NCBI GenBank assembly: GCA_023458035.1
Contig: JAEXAX010000001.1
Span: forward strand, 1 to 64,000
Reading direction: 5' to 3'
Length of the DNA: 64,000 bases
Origin: Bacillota bacterium
GTDB lineage: Bacteria; Bacillota; Clostridia; Lachnospirales; Lachnospiraceae
Of the stretch, positions 61,852 to 64,000 are shown piece by piece. Each line of letters begins with the position of its first letter. The first letter of the stretch is position 1. Under the pieces are notes generated by a model. The model searched no databases and had not been told where the DNA came from. It saw only the letters and a list, made by a program, of their open reading frames with translations. A program made the translations under genes and the position numbers.

Positions 61852-63114
61852 TTAGGACAGATCGATCGTGTCTTCCCATACCTTCTGGGTGGATGGGAAA
61901 AACTCTCCGAAACCGATCTCCGCTACTGTTACTTGTATGCTGTGTTTTGAGGTGCAATACAGGCGAACCCTGATACGCACCGTCTTGTGCGCTCTCTGTG
62001 TCAGTCCCGGCAACGGCATCTCATGGACACGACTGTTACGCCCGCTTAATGCATGCAGGGACAAAGACAAGCTCTCTTCATCCTGTAGTAAAAACTCAAA
62101 GGTGGCATCGGCATCATACCAGTTCGTTCCGGCCACCAGAATCGGGAAATAGGACTCCTTATTTCGATATATCACCTCGAGCCCGATGCTGGTGGTAAGC
62201 ATATCATTTCCGATAAAAAAATCTTCCGGCACCTCAACCGACTTTTCCCAATATCGGCCGCCGGCCAATACTGCCCCGCGGCTAAACAGGTTACTTCCCT
62301 GAAATACGCGCCCCAATCTGGTCATATATTGCAGGCTGCTCCTAAACCATCGTTCTTCAAAGATCTCTCCGACTAAGAACAGAGATGAATGCTGAGTGCC
62401 GGTCGTGTGCTCAATCAAAAAATGTACCAGCTGTTCATCCATGACCTGTTTGTCCTCAATCGAACTGCTGTCCGATATTTTCAGCGGCAGCGTGCCGAGC
62501 AGTTCGGTGCGGACTACCCGCGGTCTGGTTCGGTGATCCGTCCGCATCCGATATAACAGTAACTCTGTTTCCCGATGGTCCAACAGTAATACTGCATGGG
62601 CCCGCAGTTTTGCATCCTGACCGGTCATATAGTAAAAAAAACTTTCCTGGTGACCCTGCACACAAATATCCTCTGGTGCAAAACCAACTTCTGTCATCAC
62701 TGTCTTTAGTTTCTGATAGATCACCTGCGTAACCTCATGCAGAGTAAATACAACGCGGGTATTCTGCGGTCGCAGCTGCAAGCTTTGCAGCAACTGCAGA
62801 CAATAGCGAATTAAGCCGGTCACAATCTCCTCATAGGAGCAGATCATGTCCTCACTCTGAAAGGTATCATCGGCAAAATATCGCTCAAAAATCGAATCAA
62901 CACGATTTTCCTGAAAATTCATGGCAGCCGTTCCGTAGATCCAGCATTGTCGATCCCGGTCCCATGCAGCCGACAGAGTGATGCCGTCCTGCTCATTGCC
63001 TTTCTCTCTGACGGTCACCGGCTCACTATACATGGCCTTCGATAGCACATGATAGCTCATCAGCATCGTATCCTTTTCAATGTCGATGCCCAACATCAGC
63101 TGCTTCGTTTCCAT
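61852..63114 (-). CDS. DUF5716 family protein, divergent Hsp70-like
   Basis: A 420-residue protein whose order of parts follows Hsp70. The N terminus LMLGIDIEKDT (G9-I-D11) stands where phosphate-1 lies. AVLLLDHRETELLLY (174-188) stands where phosphate-2 lies, and SLFLVGEIFEERWF with SRGAVLAGG (244-285) where the adenosine motif lies. Residues 305-408 (TTSIGLEV, ILVAGTNWYDADATFEFLL, LPGLTQRAHKTVRIRV, SIQVTVAEIGFGEFFP) read like the Hsp70 beta substrate-binding domain. There is no helical lid. The Gly and Thr residues that bind phosphate are absent, so ATP use is doubtful. The domain name is from memory; the Hsp70 reading is my inference. Confidence 0.75.
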   Translation of the reverse strand: METKQLMLGIDIEKDTMLMSYHVLSKAMYSEPVTVREKGNEQDGITLSAAWDRDRQCWIYGTAAMNFQENRVDSIFERYFADDTFQSEDMICSYEEIVTGLIRYCLQLLQSLQLRPQNTRVVFTLHEVTQVIYQKLKTVMTEVGFAPEDICVQGHQESFFYYMTGQDAKLRAHAVLLLDHRETELLLYRMRTDHRTRPRVVRTELLGTLPLKISDSSSIEDKQVMDEQLVHFLIEHTTGTQHSSLFLVGEIFEERWFRSSLQYMTRLGRVFQGSNLFSRGAVLAGGRYWEKSVEVPEDFFIGNDMLTTSIGLEVIYRNKESYFPILVAGTNWYDADATFEFLLQDEESLSLSLHALSGRNSRVHEMPLPGLTQRAHKTVRIRVRLYCTSKHSIQVTVAEIGFGEFFPSTQKVWEDTIDLS

Positions 63115-63130
63115 AATTTATACTCCCATC

Positions 63131-63997
63131 TTACTCTATCGAAAAATTCTCAGCTATAAAGCGCTCATTCTTTATAAATCGCCCCATGGTATAAACCAGC
63201 TCATCATTATGGAACTGACTCTCCAGCTCCAACATCCGGTTGATCAAGCCGTAGCGCGATTCATCAAAGCTTTGCCCCTGGCCGGTACGAGATAAGGTCT
63301 GTTTCTCTGTCAGCTTTTCCTCACCGTTTTCCGTGATCCTGTATTGATAGCTGACCACATCATCATAAAACAGTGTCAGATCCTTACAAAAAATCCCCGG
63401 ATAAACCTGGCGCATCGGATAAATCTGCACTGTATGATCCTGCTCTACCAAAAGTGCTACCTGGCTGTTTTGCTCTCCAAAGAACTCCAGACAAACGGCA
63501 TCGGCAAACAAAGCCGGTTTTTTCAGGGCACGGCGCAGGCAGGCAAATGTGTTCAGATAGATATTCTCCTTCTCAAAGATATCCAGCAGCTCACCGGCAT
63601 TCGACAGGTGCCGGGGATCAGAACCTTCTTCATAATGTCCGGTTACCGCCAGCAGCTTCAGATAGCCCAGCCCGAATAACCTGTTAATACAACCATATCG
63701 TTCATATAATCTCTGATACAACGATAGCCAGTCATCTGTCAACCCCTGATTATAAAAGACCATCTCATATGCCAGACGAGTGGCACAGGCCGCAATCAGC
63801 TGCGGTTTCCCTTCTTCACCGCAATAGGATCTGATCAGCTCGCCGTATTCATGAATCGATCGACATTGTAATAACAGCTCCACCAGCAGCTTCTCCTCGA
63901 TCTCATAATGCCCCAGCAGAAAGTCGATCATCTTCTGTCGTATTATCAGCATTTGATCAAGCAGCAGACCATCCATATGAGATAGGTACTGTAACAA
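63131..63997 (-). CDS. DUF5717-like protein, C-terminal part (cut by window end)
   Basis: Only the last 288 or so codons of a larger gene are visible; the frame is open to the window edge, and no start with a ribosome site was sought. The visible part is helical and rich in aromatic and acidic residues (LIRSYCGEEGKPQL, LYQRLYERYGCINRLFGLGY), then ends in a beta-rich part (QVALLVEQDHTVQIYPMRQV, TLFYDDVVSYQYRITENG). The tail matches my memory of DUF5717, whose members run to over 1000 residues and sit beside DUF5716. The stop is 16 bp before the DUF5716 start. Confidence 0.6.
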   Translation of the reverse strand: MLQYLSHMDGLLLDQMLIIRQKMIDFLLGHYEIEEKLLVELLLQCRSIHEYGELIRSYCGEEGKPQLIAACATRLAYEMVFYNQGLTDDWLSLYQRLYERYGCINRLFGLGYLKLLAVTGHYEEGSDPRHLSNAGELLDIFEKENIYLNTFACLRRALKKPALFADAVCLEFFGEQNSQVALLVEQDHTVQIYPMRQVYPGIFCKDLTLFYDDVVSYQYRITENGEEKLTEKQTLSRTGQGQSFDESRYGLINRMLELESQFHNDELVYTMGRFIKNERFIAENFSIE

Positions 63998-64000
63998 CGG

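Overview
The window is 64 kb of a chromosome from a low-to-mid G+C, Gram-positive anaerobe, most likely a clostridium of the Lachnospiraceae type. This rests on the gene content: AddAB instead of RecBCD, RecU, YerC, Asp23/Gls24, FakA, PPi-type phosphofructokinase, formate-THF ligase next to FolD, and a DUF5716/DUF5717 pair that I associate with Lachnospiraceae. No phage, insertion sequence, CRISPR array or rRNA was seen. I count 55 protein genes and one tRNA. Only four genes (an ABC-F end, nox, a YprB-like exonuclease and the phosphofructokinase) lie on the plus strand, which suggests a stretch of one replichore with most genes co-oriented with the fork.

Layout, left to right (most operons read leftwards). 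0.3-7.6 kb: an M20 hydrolase and a B12-dependent diol/glycerol dehydratase operon (pduCDE, reactivase pduGH, adenosyltransferase pduO) behind a consensus promoter. 7.7-13.3 kb: a heterodimeric ABC exporter coupled to recG. 13.4-18.1 kb: rluF-ligA-asp23-fakA. 18.3-20.5 kb: an AT-rich orphan, an SH3 envelope protein and tRNA-Arg(CCG). 20.5-27.4 kb: yebC, a CFI-box protein, ftsK, fhs and folD. 27.4-37.1 kb: recU, three pseudouridine/SDR-type genes, pepD, a coiled-coil gene, coaD, rsmD, an MgsA-like gene and leuS. 37.2-41.9 kb: a membrane protein of unknown role, NADH oxidase and a YprB-like nuclease. 41.9-46.3 kb: phoH-ybeY-proB-DUF896-fthC-proA. 46.4-49.6 kb: a metal-resistance operon (ArsR repressor, separate HMA chaperone, P1B ATPase, GNAT). 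49.7-53.2 kb: yerC-argS and divergent pfp. 53.3-64 kb: one long operon with DUF5717, DUF5716, a TPR-like protein, a PHP phosphoesterase, addB and addA.

The most interesting material is the right-hand operon. The DUF5716 protein reads like a cut-down Hsp70: an actin-like N-terminal part with eroded nucleotide motifs, followed by a segment resembling the Hsp70 substrate-binding beta domain, next to a TPR-like protein. Other points of interest are a diol dehydratase whose medium subunit keeps a microcompartment-targeting helix although no shell gene is present, a methylglyoxal-synthase homologue that lacks several catalytic residues, an ArsR operator placed inside its promoter spacer, and an array of five alternating half-sites upstream of argS.
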